Shown here one piece after another: positions 7,948 through 19,450 of a DNA stretch of 64,000 bases. The notes under the pieces were generated by a model that worked only from the letters and a program-made list of their open reading frames with translations, ran no database searches and had not been told where the DNA came from. Each line of letters opens with the position of its first letter. Position 1 is the first letter of the stretch. This stretch comes from Nocardia exalbida NBRC 100660. Its GTDB lineage: Bacteria > Actinomycetota > Actinomycetes > Mycobacteriales > Mycobacteriaceae. Made by a program: the position numbers and the translations under genes. Location of the stretch: contig NZ_BAFZ01000119.1 of the NCBI RefSeq assembly GCF_000308575.1, positions 62,001 to 126,000 of the forward strand. Direction: 5' to 3'.

Positions 7948-8805
7948 TCAGCGGTCGCGCAGCCACTTCTCGATCTGGTCGACGGTGCTCGCGCACTGCC
8001 GGATCCAGCCGTTGTGGCCCAGCGGTTCCGGCTGTCGCCAGCGCGTCACCTCGGCGTTGGGCAGCTTCTCCAGCAGGTGCTCGGCGGAGCTGGGCGGGGT
8101 GAGGTCGTCGCCGGTCATCGTGATGGACAGCACCGGAAGCCGTAGCCGCGCGATGCGCTCCTCGTAGTCGATGTCCGCGCCGACCGGGACGAACCGGCCG
8201 GTGCGCGCGAGCCGGGCCCAGTCGGAGATCAGCACTTTGGACTGGCGGCCGAAGCCCATCGACACCCGGTCGCCGGGCCAGAAGCCCGCCAAGTTGGCCG
8301 TCAGCGAGATCGCCGCGGTGCCGACCAGCATGCCCGGGCCCGAAAGTCCGCGATAGCCGCGGTAATACGGCGTGCCGGACGCGACCAGGACGAGTCCGCC
8401 GAGCCTGCCGCGGATGCGCGCGGCGTACATGACGCCGAGCTGGCCGCCCATGCTGTGGCCGAGCAGGTACGGCGTGCTGTCCGGGAATTGTTCGCGGACC
8501 ACCTCGAAGATCGCGGGAAAGTCCACAGAGACCAGCTCGTGGTAGCCGAAGGTGCTGGCAGAACTCGGCTTCGGCCTGCTGTCGCCGTTGCCGCGCAGCT
8601 CACCGATGGCCACATCGAACCCGCGCGCCGCCAGACTCGAGGCGAACAGTTCGTAGTAACCCCCCGGAACACCGAGCCCGGGCACGATCACCAGCACCGG
8701 ACGCGGCGCGTCCGGTGTGACCGGGTGCCGGTGCACGCCCCCGGCGGGGATCAACCGCACCGGAACCGTGGTGCCGTCCGGCATCTGGATCGGAACTGTC
8801 TGCAT
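7948..8805 (-). CDS. alpha/beta-fold hydrolase
   Basis: A 285-residue alpha/beta hydrolase resembling serine aminopeptidase S33/lysophospholipase-like enzymes. The oxyanion region is VIVPGLGVPGGYY, the nucleophile Ser lies in LLGHSMGGQLG, a likely acid in MTGDDLTPP, and the histidine in PLGHNGW. No signal peptide is present, so it should be cytoplasmic, acting on an ester, amide or lipid substrate I cannot define. The downstream neighbour on the same strand of transcription origin is a TetR gene 48 bases upstream, so the two may form a small operon. Confidence 0.85.
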   Translation of the reverse strand: MQTVPIQMPDGTTVPVRLIPAGGVHRHPVTPDAPRPVLVIVPGLGVPGGYYELFASSLAARGFDVAIGELRGNGDSRPKPSSASTFGYHELVSVDFPAIFEVVREQFPDSTPYLLGHSMGGQLGVMYAARIRGRLGGLVLVASGTPYYRGYRGLSGPGMLVGTAAISLTANLAGFWPGDRVSMGFGRQSKVLISDWARLARTGRFVPVGADIDYEERIARLRLPVLSITMTGDDLTPPSSAEHLLEKLPNAEVTRWRQPEPLGHNGWIRQCASTVDQIEKWLRDR

Positions 8806-8853
8806 CCCCGCACGCTACCGCGCTCGTCGCCGCCGGTCCCGCAGGCCGGGACG

Positions 8854-9486
8854 CTATGCGCGGACCGCGCCGATGATCACTCTGCTCAGCACCCGGATCA
8901 CGTCGTCGAGCGGTGGCCGCGGCTCCGCACCGCTCCACGAGTCCACCACGTAGTTGACGGCGCCGATGATGGCGAGCATCCGCATCTCGTAGTCCCCCGC
9001 GGGTATTTCCCCGTGCAGCGCGGCGTCTTCGGCGGCGCCTGCCAGCAGCGAACCCCACTCCCGGCGCACCGCGAGACGGAACTTCTCCACCTTGGGGCCC
9101 GCGCCGACCACTTCGACCAAGGCGACGCGCGCCTTGCGCGGATCGGATCCGATGGATTCGACGTACGCGCGAACCGCGGCATCGATGATGTCCAGCGACT
9201 TGGCGCCGGACTTCGCGTCCAACGCCTTCTTCACGGCATCGCGCGACTCCCGGTCGATCTGCTCGTACAGCTCTAGGAGCAGGGACTCGCGACCGGTGAA
9301 CTCCTCGTAGAACTGTCGCGAGGAGAGTCCGGCGTCCTTACAGATGGCGCCGACCGAACTGTTGGCGTAGCCGTCCCGCGCGAAGACCGTCAGGCCTGAC
9401 TCCAGAAAACGCGCACGCCGCTGACGCTGCCGGTCCTCCACGGGTTGCCCGGCATACATTCGACCCGTATTCGCATCCTGTGACAT
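8854..9486 (-). CDS. TetR-family transcriptional regulator
   Basis: About 210 residues. The N-terminal helix-turn-helix is clear: FLESGLTVFARDGYANSSV, GAICKDAGLSSRQFYEEF. The C-terminal ligand domain is poorly conserved, as usual. I prefer the ATG at 9486 over one at 9525, because the longer form would place its first codons inside a GAAGGGCCCGA hairpin; neither start has a ribosome site. It lies just upstream of the hydrolase gene on the same strand and may control it. Confidence 0.85.
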   Translation of the reverse strand: MSQDANTGRMYAGQPVEDRQRQRRARFLESGLTVFARDGYANSSVGAICKDAGLSSRQFYEEFTGRESLLLELYEQIDRESRDAVKKALDAKSGAKSLDIIDAAVRAYVESIGSDPRKARVALVEVVGAGPKVEKFRLAVRREWGSLLAGAAEDAALHGEIPAGDYEMRMLAIIGAVNYVVDSWSGAEPRPPLDDVIRVLSRVIIGAVRA

Positions 9487-9502
9487 TGGGGCAGACAATA
9501 CA

Positions 9503-9539
9503 GAAGGGCCCGAACTCATCGTCATCGATCGGGCCCTTC
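9503..9539. promoter_or_regulatory. 11-bp inverted repeat at the TetR start
   Basis: GAAGGGCCCGA and TCGGGCCCTTC pair perfectly across 15 bases. It could be a terminator-like hairpin or an operator for the adjacent TetR protein. The spacing is larger than for most TetR operators, so a hairpin is the more likely reading. Confidence 0.5.
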
Positions 9540-9590
9540 GTTACAACCCGCGGCCTACATCGCGTTAGCCGAAAGTTGGCTGAACAGTTG

Positions 9591-9797
9591 CTACCTCATT
9601 GATCGGTCGCCGAGCCGAAGCCCGGCGACCATAGTAGTTTGCGCACAAGCACGCTCATCAGCGAATCGAGCATCCGGCAACTCCGATCTGTCCGTGAGAC
9701 ATTCCTTGTCACTGGCCATTTGCCGGAACAGACGATACCTAGCGGCGTCGCGTTTGCGGGCAATTTTAGAGGGAAACTGTAGAATTTTTTGTTTCAT
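9591..9797 (-). CDS. small basic hypothetical protein (doubtful)
   Basis: A 68-residue reading frame whose ATG overlaps the stop of the HAD gene (ATGA). It starts MKQKILQFPSKIARKRDAAR and is basic at first. The DNA has lower G+C than its surroundings. There is no homology I recognise and the codon pattern is not convincing; it may simply be non-coding sequence downstream of the phosphatase gene. Confidence 0.25.
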   Translation of the reverse strand: MKQKILQFPSKIARKRDAARYRLFRQMASDKECLTDRSELPDARFADERACAQTTMVAGLRLGDRSMR

Positions 9798-10618
9798 TCC
9801 GATTCGTCGGTTACGGCAAGTTCGCCCGACTCCGCCGACCCGGTCAGCAATTCCGGCAGCGCGGCCACGGAATCGATGACGTGATCGGGCGCGCGGTCGG
9901 CCGACGCCAGTACGCCGGGACGGAATTTACCGGTGCGTACCAGAACCCCGGTCAACCCGGCGTCCTGCGCCGCGAGCACATCCGAATTCAGATCGTCACC
10001 GATCATCAGGACTTCCGAAGGGTCCAGCCGCATCAGCGCGGCGGCGGTCCGGAAGCCCGCCGCGGCGGGCTTGCCGACCACCTCGATGCGCGCATTGCCC
10101 GCCGCCTCCAGGCCGGGCAGGTAGGCGCCCGCGTCGACGCGGAGCCCTTCCGCTGTCGCCCAGGTCAATCCGCTGTGCATGGCGACGACGGGCACACCGT
10201 CCAGCATCAGTTCCACCACCCGGCTCAGCGCGGCGTGATCGAATTCCGGTCCCGCTCCGCCGATCACGACCACGTCCGGATGATCGTCATCGAGCGTCAG
10301 ACCGGTGAGATCCGCCGTGATATCGCCGTGGTTGAGCACCCAGACGGCGGCATCGGGATAGCGTCCGCGCACGAACTCGGCGGTGAGCCTTGCGGCGGTG
10401 ACGATCTCGGCCTGCTCCACCTCGATACCGGTGCCGCACAGGCGCTGCGCGATCTCGGCGCAGGTGCGCGAAGTGGTGTTGGTCAGGAAAGCGCGGCGCA
10501 GCCCGCTCTCGCCGATCCGGCGCACCGCGGCGGCGGCGCCCTCGATCTCCCGCCAGGAGGTCACCAGGACGCCGTCGATGTCGTAGAGCACGCCTCGGAT
10601 CCGATCGCGGTCAGGCAT
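9794..10618 (-). CDS. HAD-IIA family phosphatase
   Basis: A 274-residue HAD-superfamily IIA hydrolase of the LHPP/NagD-like group. Motif I is LYDIDGVLV with the nucleophilic and acid aspartates, motif II is AFLTNTTSR, the lysine lies in VVGKPAAAGF, and motif IV is MIGDDLNSDV. The start at 10618 (MPDRDRIRGV) is chosen because the fold begins there; a longer frame upstream lacks family sequence. It should dephosphorylate a small phosphorylated metabolite, but the substrate is not predictable. Confidence 0.88.
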   Translation of the reverse strand: MPDRDRIRGVLYDIDGVLVTSWREIEGAAAAVRRIGESGLRRAFLTNTTSRTCAEIAQRLCGTGIEVEQAEIVTAARLTAEFVRGRYPDAAVWVLNHGDITADLTGLTLDDDHPDVVVIGGAGPEFDHAALSRVVELMLDGVPVVAMHSGLTWATAEGLRVDAGAYLPGLEAAGNARIEVVGKPAAAGFRTAAALMRLDPSEVLMIGDDLNSDVLAAQDAGLTGVLVRTGKFRPGVLASADRAPDHVIDSVAALPELLTGSAESGELAVTDESE

Positions 10619-10712
10619 GGGTTCAGCGTACGACCGGCCCGCCCGCAATGCCCATGGCGGCACGGTTTCTCGCGGCGTTCGCGCTGGGTGGAGCACGCGC
10701 CCGGCGGCCGGT

Positions 10713-11033
10713 TCAGCGCTGGGCGCCGGTGATGACCGCGTCCAGCAGGCCGGGGAATCGCTGCTCCAGATCGTCGCGCCGCAATTCGACCAGCCGGTTG
10801 CGGCCGGAGACGAAGGTCGTCGTGATGCCCGCGTCCCGCAGCACCTTCCAGTGGTGCGAGGCGGTCGCCGCCGTGATCTCCACGTCGAACTCCCGGACAT
10901 TGCAGCTCAGCGGTTCGCGCTCGCCGGCGAGCGCGCGCACCAGTTCGAGCCGGACCGGGTCGGCGAGGGCGCTGAGCACCCGGACCAGGTCGATGTCGGC
11001 GGTACTCGGCTGCGGCAGCGGGCGCATCTCCAT
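10713..11033 (-). CDS. ArsR-family transcriptional regulator
   Basis: About 106 residues with a winged helix: VLSALADPVRLELVRALAGE, then TAATASHHWKVLRDAGITT as recognition helix and FVSGRNRLVELRRDDL as wing. No obvious metal-binding cysteine pair is present (one Cys in PLSCNV), so it may sense something other than a metal. The start at 11033 is preferred to 11063, since the longer form leaves only 16 bases to the divergent MFS gene. It likely represses that gene and itself from the shared spacer. Confidence 0.87.
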   Translation of the reverse strand: MEMRPLPQPSTADIDLVRVLSALADPVRLELVRALAGEREPLSCNVREFDVEITAATASHHWKVLRDAGITTTFVSGRNRLVELRRDDLEQRFPGLLDAVITGAQR

Positions 11034-11079
11034 TCTCCGATCATTTGACAACAATCGAATCATATCCCACTCTCATCCT

Positions 11080-12252
11080 ATGATGCTTCGACAATCATCT
11101 AACAATCTGTATCGATCGCTCCTACCGCTCGCCGTGGGCACTTTCGTGCTCGGCACCGACGGCTTCGTGCTCAGCGGCCTGCTCCCGCTGATCGCCGCCG
11201 ACCTGCACGTCTCCGTGTCCACCGCGGGCCAGCTGACCACGATGTTCGCCTGGACCTACGCCATCGCCTCGCCCCTGATCGCCGCCGCGACCGGCTCCTG
11301 GGATCGCCGACGGCTACTCGGCGGCGGCGCCGCGCTTTTCGTGCTCGGCATGATCGGGCAGGCCGCCGCGGAGAGCTTCGGTGTCATGGCGGCGGCGCGT
11401 GTGGTGGCGGCCATCGGAGCGGCGGCCTTCCAGGCCAACGCGTTCGCCGTCGCGGGCGTCGTCGCCGATGACGCGCACCGGGGACGGGCGCTGTCGATCG
11501 TCACCGCGGGCATCACGCTGTCCAGCGTCGCGGGCGTGCCGATCGGCATCTTCGCCGAGCGCTGGATCGGCTGGCGGGGTGTGCTGTGGGGAATCGCGGT
11601 CGGCGGAGCCGTCGCGGCGACGCTGGTCCTCCTGCTGCCCCGGGTGACGCTGCCGAGCACCGGCCTGCGCGACCGGATCGGCGTGCTGACCCGTCCGGCG
11701 GTGCTGCGCGTGCTGATCGTGACGACCACGCAGATCACCGCCGTCTACACCACCATCGTCTACCTGCCGGTGGTGGTCGCGACCTCGGTGCCGCAGAGCA
11801 TGCTCGCCTGGTTGCTGCTGGCCATGGGCATCGGCCAGGTGATCGGCAACGCGCAGGCCGGGCGCGCGGTCGACCGGTACGGCCCGCAGCGCACGCTGAC
11901 GGTGGGGCTGCTCGGCGCACTGGCGGGCCTGGCCCTGCTCGGCGTGGCCGTCCATGCCGCGTGGGCGGTGTTCGTCGTGCTCGCCGTCACCGGGTTGTTC
12001 GGTGCGGCGATCCTGGTACCGCAGCAGCATCGCCTGTTCGGCATCGCCCACGACGCGCCCACCGTCGCCCTCGGCCTGAACGGATCGGCCATCTACCTCG
12101 GCGCGGGCATCGGGTCCATCGTCGGTGCGACCGTGCTGGATTCCTCCGGTAGCCAGTGGCTGCCGTGGACATCCGCGCTCATCGCGTGCCTGGCGCTCGC
12201 ACTCGCGCTCCGGAAGGCTCGGCCCGCCGTCCGAACTCCGGTTCCCGCATAG
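11080..12252 (+). CDS. MFS transporter (DHA1-type drug efflux)
   Basis: A 390-residue protein with 12 hydrophobic segments. It opens with YRSLLPLAVGTFVLGTDGFVLSGLLPLIA, typical of AraJ/CmlA-like DHA1 exporters. The helix 2-3 loop GSWDRRRLLGGG and helix 4 AARVVAAIGAAAFQANAFAV fit the family. It is divergent from the ArsR gene with a very short AT-rich spacer containing repeated ACAATC elements, and is presumably released by that regulator when the exported compound is present. No clear ribosome site precedes the ATG; it may be leaderless. Confidence 0.87.
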   Translation: MMLRQSSNNLYRSLLPLAVGTFVLGTDGFVLSGLLPLIAADLHVSVSTAGQLTTMFAWTYAIASPLIAAATGSWDRRRLLGGGAALFVLGMIGQAAAESFGVMAAARVVAAIGAAAFQANAFAVAGVVADDAHRGRALSIVTAGITLSSVAGVPIGIFAERWIGWRGVLWGIAVGGAVAATLVLLLPRVTLPSTGLRDRIGVLTRPAVLRVLIVTTTQITAVYTTIVYLPVVVATSVPQSMLAWLLLAMGIGQVIGNAQAGRAVDRYGPQRTLTVGLLGALAGLALLGVAVHAAWAVFVVLAVTGLFGAAILVPQQHRLFGIAHDAPTVALGLNGSAIYLGAGIGSIVGATVLDSSGSQWLPWTSALIACLALALALRKARPAVRTPVPA

Positions 12253-12447
12253 CCCTGTCCAGCAGCGATGCGACCACGACTCGCGCCGCCGGTGAGTCGA
12301 TCCGCTTCGGTCCACGGTTCCACCACGGCGGCCGGTCGCCCTATCGCACCACCGAACGGGAGGGCGCCGAACATCGTCGTTCGGTGTCTTCGTGGCCGTG
12401 AGTGGCCGATCCGGTCGCGGGTGCGTCCGATTTCTGCCCGCGGATGG

Positions 12448-12900
12448 CTAAGCGGCCGGATCGGGCCGGATCGAGTCGAGCCGATCGGCGCATCGAATCA
12501 GCAAGTCCTGCAAAGTATCTCGTTCGGCGTCGGTGAATTCCTCGGCCAGGGCTCGTTCGACGCGGACCGCGCGGGCGTCCGCGTCGCGCATCACCGCCGC
12601 GCCCATCTCGGTCAGCGTGGTCTCCAGGACGTTCTTGTGCCACGGGTGCTGCGTGCGCTCGATCAGCCCGCGGTCCTGGAGGTTGCTCAGCACGGTGTTC
12701 ATCGAGGGCGGGGTGACGCCGCAGAGCCGGGCCAGGGCGGCGGCCGAGATGCCGGGATTCTCGGCGAGGAACAGCAGTGCGGCGTACTGCGGCACGGTGA
12801 CGCCCGCCGGTTTCAACGCGGCGTTCTTCGCCGTGTTGAGGGACTGCTCGGCACGTTTGAGATACGAACCGATCCGTTCGGCGGCGGGCAAGGACGTCAT
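12448..12900 (-). CDS. MarR-family transcriptional regulator
   Basis: About 150 residues with the MarR winged helix: VTVPQYAALLFLAENPGISAAALARL, then VTPPSMNTVLSNLQDRGLIER as recognition helix. Flanking helices for dimerisation are present. The start at 12900 (MTSLPAAERIG) is preferred over 12921. It diverges from a secreted beta-propeller-like lipoprotein gene, with a promoter containing a palindrome between them, so it probably controls that gene. Confidence 0.88.
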   Translation of the reverse strand: MTSLPAAERIGSYLKRAEQSLNTAKNAALKPAGVTVPQYAALLFLAENPGISAAALARLCGVTPPSMNTVLSNLQDRGLIERTQHPWHKNVLETTLTEMGAAVMRDADARAVRVERALAEEFTDAERDTLQDLLIRCADRLDSIRPDPAA

Positions 12901-12936
12901 AAACGCATGGTATCCGCACAACTTATCGTTCTAGCC

Positions 12937-12966
12937 TTGACGATCATTAGAGTTCTAACCTAGATT
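12937..12966 (+). promoter_or_regulatory. promoter with MarR-type palindrome in the spacer
   Basis: TTGACG (12937-12942) and TAGATT (12961-12966) are 18 bases apart, a reasonable sigma-70 type promoter for the lipoprotein gene. Between them TTAGA-GT-TCTAA (12947-12958) is a perfect five-base inverted repeat. A MarR dimer bound there would block RNA polymerase; this is inferred from position only. Confidence 0.5.
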
Positions 12967-13023
12967 TGTGCTCATTCTTAAGTGTGAACAAATTCGTTAG
13001 AGCGAACCCTAAGAGGTAGACCG

Positions 13024-14019
13024 ATGTCCCATGCCCTGGCCCGCCTGCTGTCGAGCCTGGCCGCAGGAAGCGCCTGCATCACGCTCATGGCCTGCGGCAC
13101 CGGCGATACGCCGAGCAGCCCCGTCCACACCGCCTACGAACTGCCGGGCGACCACGTCTACCCGGAGGGGATCGCGGTCGACGCACGCACCGGTGACAGT
13201 TACGTCGGGTCCTACACCACCGGCGCCGTCTACCGCGCGACACCGGATGCCCATCGCGCCGAGGTTTTCCTGCCCGAAGGCGCCAACAACCACAAGACCG
13301 CCAACGGCTTGAAAGTCGACGCGGCGGGGCGGCTGTGGGTGACCGACTCGACCATGGGCGTCGCGGTGTACGACGTCGCGACCCGCGCCCTGCTCGCCGA
13401 CTTCACCGTGCCCGGAAGCGATCCCCGCTTCGTGAACGATCTCGCCATCACCCCGGACGGCACGGCGTATCTGACCGACAGCACGCGGGCGGTGGTCTAT
13501 CGCGTCACTCCCGATCAACTGGCCGCCGCCAGAGCACAGGGCGGGCGCGGGGAACTGACTCCGCAGTTCGACCTGCGCCCCGTACTGCCGCCGATCGAGC
13601 CGGGCGGCTTCAGCCTCAACGGCATCGTCGCCGATCCGGCGGGCAGTTACCTGCTCACGGTCGACATGCCACGCGGCGACCTGTACCGCATCGCGTTGAC
13701 GCCGGAAGCGAATCCGATCAGCAAGGTCGCCCTGCGCGGCGGCGATCTCCGGCAAGGCGACGGACTGGAACTACACGAGGGCACCCTGTGGGCCGTCCAC
13801 AACACGACCAACACGATCAGCCGCTGGACCGTCTCCGACGACGGCGCCACCGTGACGCTGGCACAGCAGCGCACCGACGAGGCGCTGGCCATCCCGACGA
13901 CCCTGGCCCGCGCCGGTGACCGAACCCTGATCGTCTCCTCCCAATTCGACAAGGGCGGCCCGATGGGGCCCGGCAGCCCGAGGACGCCGTTCGCCGTCGT
14001 CACCCTCGACGGAATCTGA
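13024..14019 (+). CDS. SMP-30/gluconolactonase-like lipoprotein
   Basis: A 331-residue exported lipoprotein: signal sequence then lipobox LMAC at about residue 24. The mature part is a beta-propeller of the SMP-30/NHL type, with blade signatures such as VYPEGIAVDARTGDSYVGSY, LKVDAAGRLWVTDS, LAITPDGTAYLTDS and FSLNGIVADPAGSYLLTVD. Related proteins are calcium-dependent lactonases or simple binding propellers. It is divergent from the MarR gene and probably induced under its control. A hairpin follows the gene. Confidence 0.82.
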   Translation: MSHALARLLSSLAAGSACITLMACGTGDTPSSPVHTAYELPGDHVYPEGIAVDARTGDSYVGSYTTGAVYRATPDAHRAEVFLPEGANNHKTANGLKVDAAGRLWVTDSTMGVAVYDVATRALLADFTVPGSDPRFVNDLAITPDGTAYLTDSTRAVVYRVTPDQLAAARAQGGRGELTPQFDLRPVLPPIEPGGFSLNGIVADPAGSYLLTVDMPRGDLYRIALTPEANPISKVALRGGDLRQGDGLELHEGTLWAVHNTTNTISRWTVSDDGATVTLAQQRTDEALAIPTTLARAGDRTLIVSSQFDKGGPMGPGSPRTPFAVVTLDGI

Positions 14020-14031
14020 CGCGCGAAAACG

Positions 14032-14069
14032 CCGGAAGCCGGCCCACCTCTCGGTGGACCGGCTTCCGG
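14032..14069. terminator. bidirectional hairpin between lipoprotein gene and groEL
   Basis: CCGGAAGCCGG and CCGGCTTCCGG pair perfectly, with an inner CCACC/GGTGG stem after one mismatch and a four-base loop. It lies between two convergent genes and probably ends both transcripts. A short T-rich stretch follows on neither side. Confidence 0.7.
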
Positions 14070-14097
14070 TTCGAACTGTGTTGCCGGGTGGCCGGAC

Positions 14098-15723
<1,626 letters not shown>

Positions 15724-15862
15724 GGCGTTGTTGAGATCCTCCATGTGGATGGCTGACACACAGGACGACCGCTGGTCGGGTCGCCCCAGTTACGCTGGCC
15801 AGGTTCGGTGCCCGCGACGGACGACCGAGGGTGTCTACGGAACCCGGTCTCACCGTCCCGAC

Positions 15863-15889
15863 CTGGCACTCACCGATAGGGAGTGCCAA
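15863..15889. promoter_or_regulatory. CIRCE element, proximal (HrcA operator)
   Basis: CTGGCACTC, nine bases, GAGTGCCAA: an inverted repeat matching the CIRCE consensus TTAGCACTC-N9-GAGTGCTAA closely. It lies about 140 bases upstream of the groEL start and is the known binding site for the HrcA repressor. Confidence 0.9.
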
Positions 15890-15897
15890 AAGCATTT

Positions 15898-15924
15898 TTA
15901 GCACTCTAGGGTGGCGAGTGCAAG
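15898..15924. promoter_or_regulatory. CIRCE element, distal (HrcA operator)
   Basis: TTAGCACTC, nine bases, GAGTGCAAG: a second CIRCE copy with a perfect left half, only 8 bases beyond the first. Tandem CIRCE sites give tight heat-shock control. Confidence 0.92.
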
Positions 15925-15936
15925 GTCCGCGCCGGG

Positions 15937-16230
15937 CTAGCGCCGGTCGTCCACGCGAAAGACCAGCGCGACGAACGCGTCGGTGCGCCGTTCCTCCGGC
16001 GTGCGGGGCTCTCCGCCCTCGACGGTGACGAGCTCGGCATCGTGCAGCAGCAACTCCGCCTCCACCCGCATGATGGCGCGAATGAACGGCGGGGCGACGT
16101 CCGGCGGAAGGTCGCCGTTCAGCACATAGCTGCCGTCCGGTTGAGACTCGGTGGACACATACGAAAGCGCGCGCAGCAGATCTGCGCGCCGTTCCCCCGC
16201 TATTAGGTCGGAATCCGTTTCATCCGCCAT
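15937..16230 (-). CDS. conserved hypothetical protein
   Basis: A 97-residue, mildly acidic cytoplasmic protein beginning MADETDSDLIAGERRADLLR. A helix-rich middle (APPFIRAIMRVEAELLLHDAEL) is visible but no known motif. It ends just before the CIRCE pair of groEL and runs in the same direction. Small proteins at this position are common in Nocardia genomes as I recall, with no known function. Confidence 0.65.
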   Translation of the reverse strand: MADETDSDLIAGERRADLLRALSYVSTESQPDGSYVLNGDLPPDVAPPFIRAIMRVEAELLLHDAELVTVEGGEPRTPEERRTDAFVALVFRVDDRR

Positions 16231-16419
16231 TGCTATAGCTTAGCCGCCGACGGTTCACATCTCCGGCCGGACGATTCGCGCCTCCCGCCCCTGTCGGCAG
16301 AAGCGCAGGTCACGAGGCCGCTGCCGGGTCATCCGCAGACTCGCCGCCGCGCCCGCTCGCCCGCGGCGGCGTAGATTCCGAGGGGATCATGATCGACCTC
16401 ATCCCGGAAGGGGACGCGG

Positions 16420-18477
<2,058 letters not shown>

Positions 18478-18536
18478 GGCGTCGCAGCGCTCGACACCCC
18501 GACTACCGCCGGATGCGCCCTGCCTATGGTGGCTGC

Positions 18537-19211
18537 GTGAGTGAACGACCCGGCTGGGATGCGATCGATGATGCGTTGCGGCCGCTGTATGGCGATATCG
18601 AGCCCTTCCACTGGGCATCCGACCACCCGTGGTCTCGCGGCGGGTCCGACCCGCTCGACGGGATCAGCGCGTACTCCCGCGCCGACCCCGTGCCGCACTG
18701 GCATTACATCAGCTACGGGATGACCGAGCTGCACGAGAAGGAGTGGGACGACCCGGCGGAGTCCGGCTGGGGCTTCGAATTCACCTTCCGGCTGGCGCGC
18801 GGGCCCGAGGACACCGAACCGCCCGCGTGGCCTGCGAATTTCATGCAGAACCTGGCCCATTACGTCTTCCAGTCCGGCAAGTGGTTCGAACCGGGACACA
18901 CCATCAAAACGAACGGGCCGATCGCGGCCGACCACCCCGACTGCACCTGTCACGCCGTCTGTTTCACGACCGATCCCGAACTGGGCGCCGTCGAAAGCCC
19001 GGACGGCCGCGTGCGATTCCTGCAGATCGTCGGGCTGACCATGCCGGAATACCGTGCGGCACAAGGGGGACGCGCACTGCCCCTGCTCGCCGAGCTGGCA
19101 CCGCGACTACCCCTCTACGTCACCGACATCTACCGTGCGCCGCTGGTCGCCGAGCCGAAACCGCAGGCCCGCTGGCCACGGTGGGGTGGCGGCCTGGCCG
19201 GGCGCGGGTGA
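18537..19211 (+). CDS. suppressor-of-fused (SUFU) domain protein
   Basis: A 224-residue protein matching the bacterial SUFU-like domain family: W-rich segments HWASDHPWSRGGSDPLDGIS, HWHYISYGMTELHEKE and GWGFEFTFRLARG, then FMQNLAHYVFQSGKWFEPGH. In animals SUFU binds Gli factors; in bacteria members occur in toxin-immunity loci or alone, with no settled role. The GTG at 18537 is chosen because homologous sequence begins there. It sits between nadE and a Clp_N-type gene, with no toxin gene visible nearby. Confidence 0.8.
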   Translation: MSERPGWDAIDDALRPLYGDIEPFHWASDHPWSRGGSDPLDGISAYSRADPVPHWHYISYGMTELHEKEWDDPAESGWGFEFTFRLARGPEDTEPPAWPANFMQNLAHYVFQSGKWFEPGHTIKTNGPIAADHPDCTCHAVCFTTDPELGAVESPDGRVRFLQIVGLTMPEYRAAQGGRALPLLAELAPRLPLYVTDIYRAPLVAEPKPQARWPRWGGGLAGRG

Positions 19212-19445
19212 TCAGGCCGCTCGGGTCGTGTGGTGTTCGACCGGAGCGGCCCGGCGTGGCCCCCGGATACCGGCTCTCCGGGTGCGCAGCGCCCGACGAT
19301 GACGCGCCCGCGCGGCACGCGCGCCACGCACCCCGTTGACGACGTTGCGGATGCCGTGCCGGGCCGATCGCCAGGCCACCCCGATCACCAGCGAGGACAC
19401 CGCGAGGGCGAGTGCGATCCGCGCACGGAACTTCCCACCGCCCAC
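19212..19445 (-). CDS. small basic membrane protein, hypothetical
   Basis: A 77-residue frame starting 5 bases after the Clp_N gene stop, suggesting one operon. It has one hydrophobic segment (IALALAVSSLVIGVAW) followed by a very arginine-rich tail. It could be a real single-pass protein; the arginine bias could also be a high-G+C artefact. No family is recognised. Confidence 0.4.
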   Translation of the reverse strand: MGGGKFRARIALALAVSSLVIGVAWRSARHGIRNVVNGVRGARAARARHRRALRTRRAGIRGPRRAAPVEHHTTRAA

Positions 19446-19450
19446 GCGGA

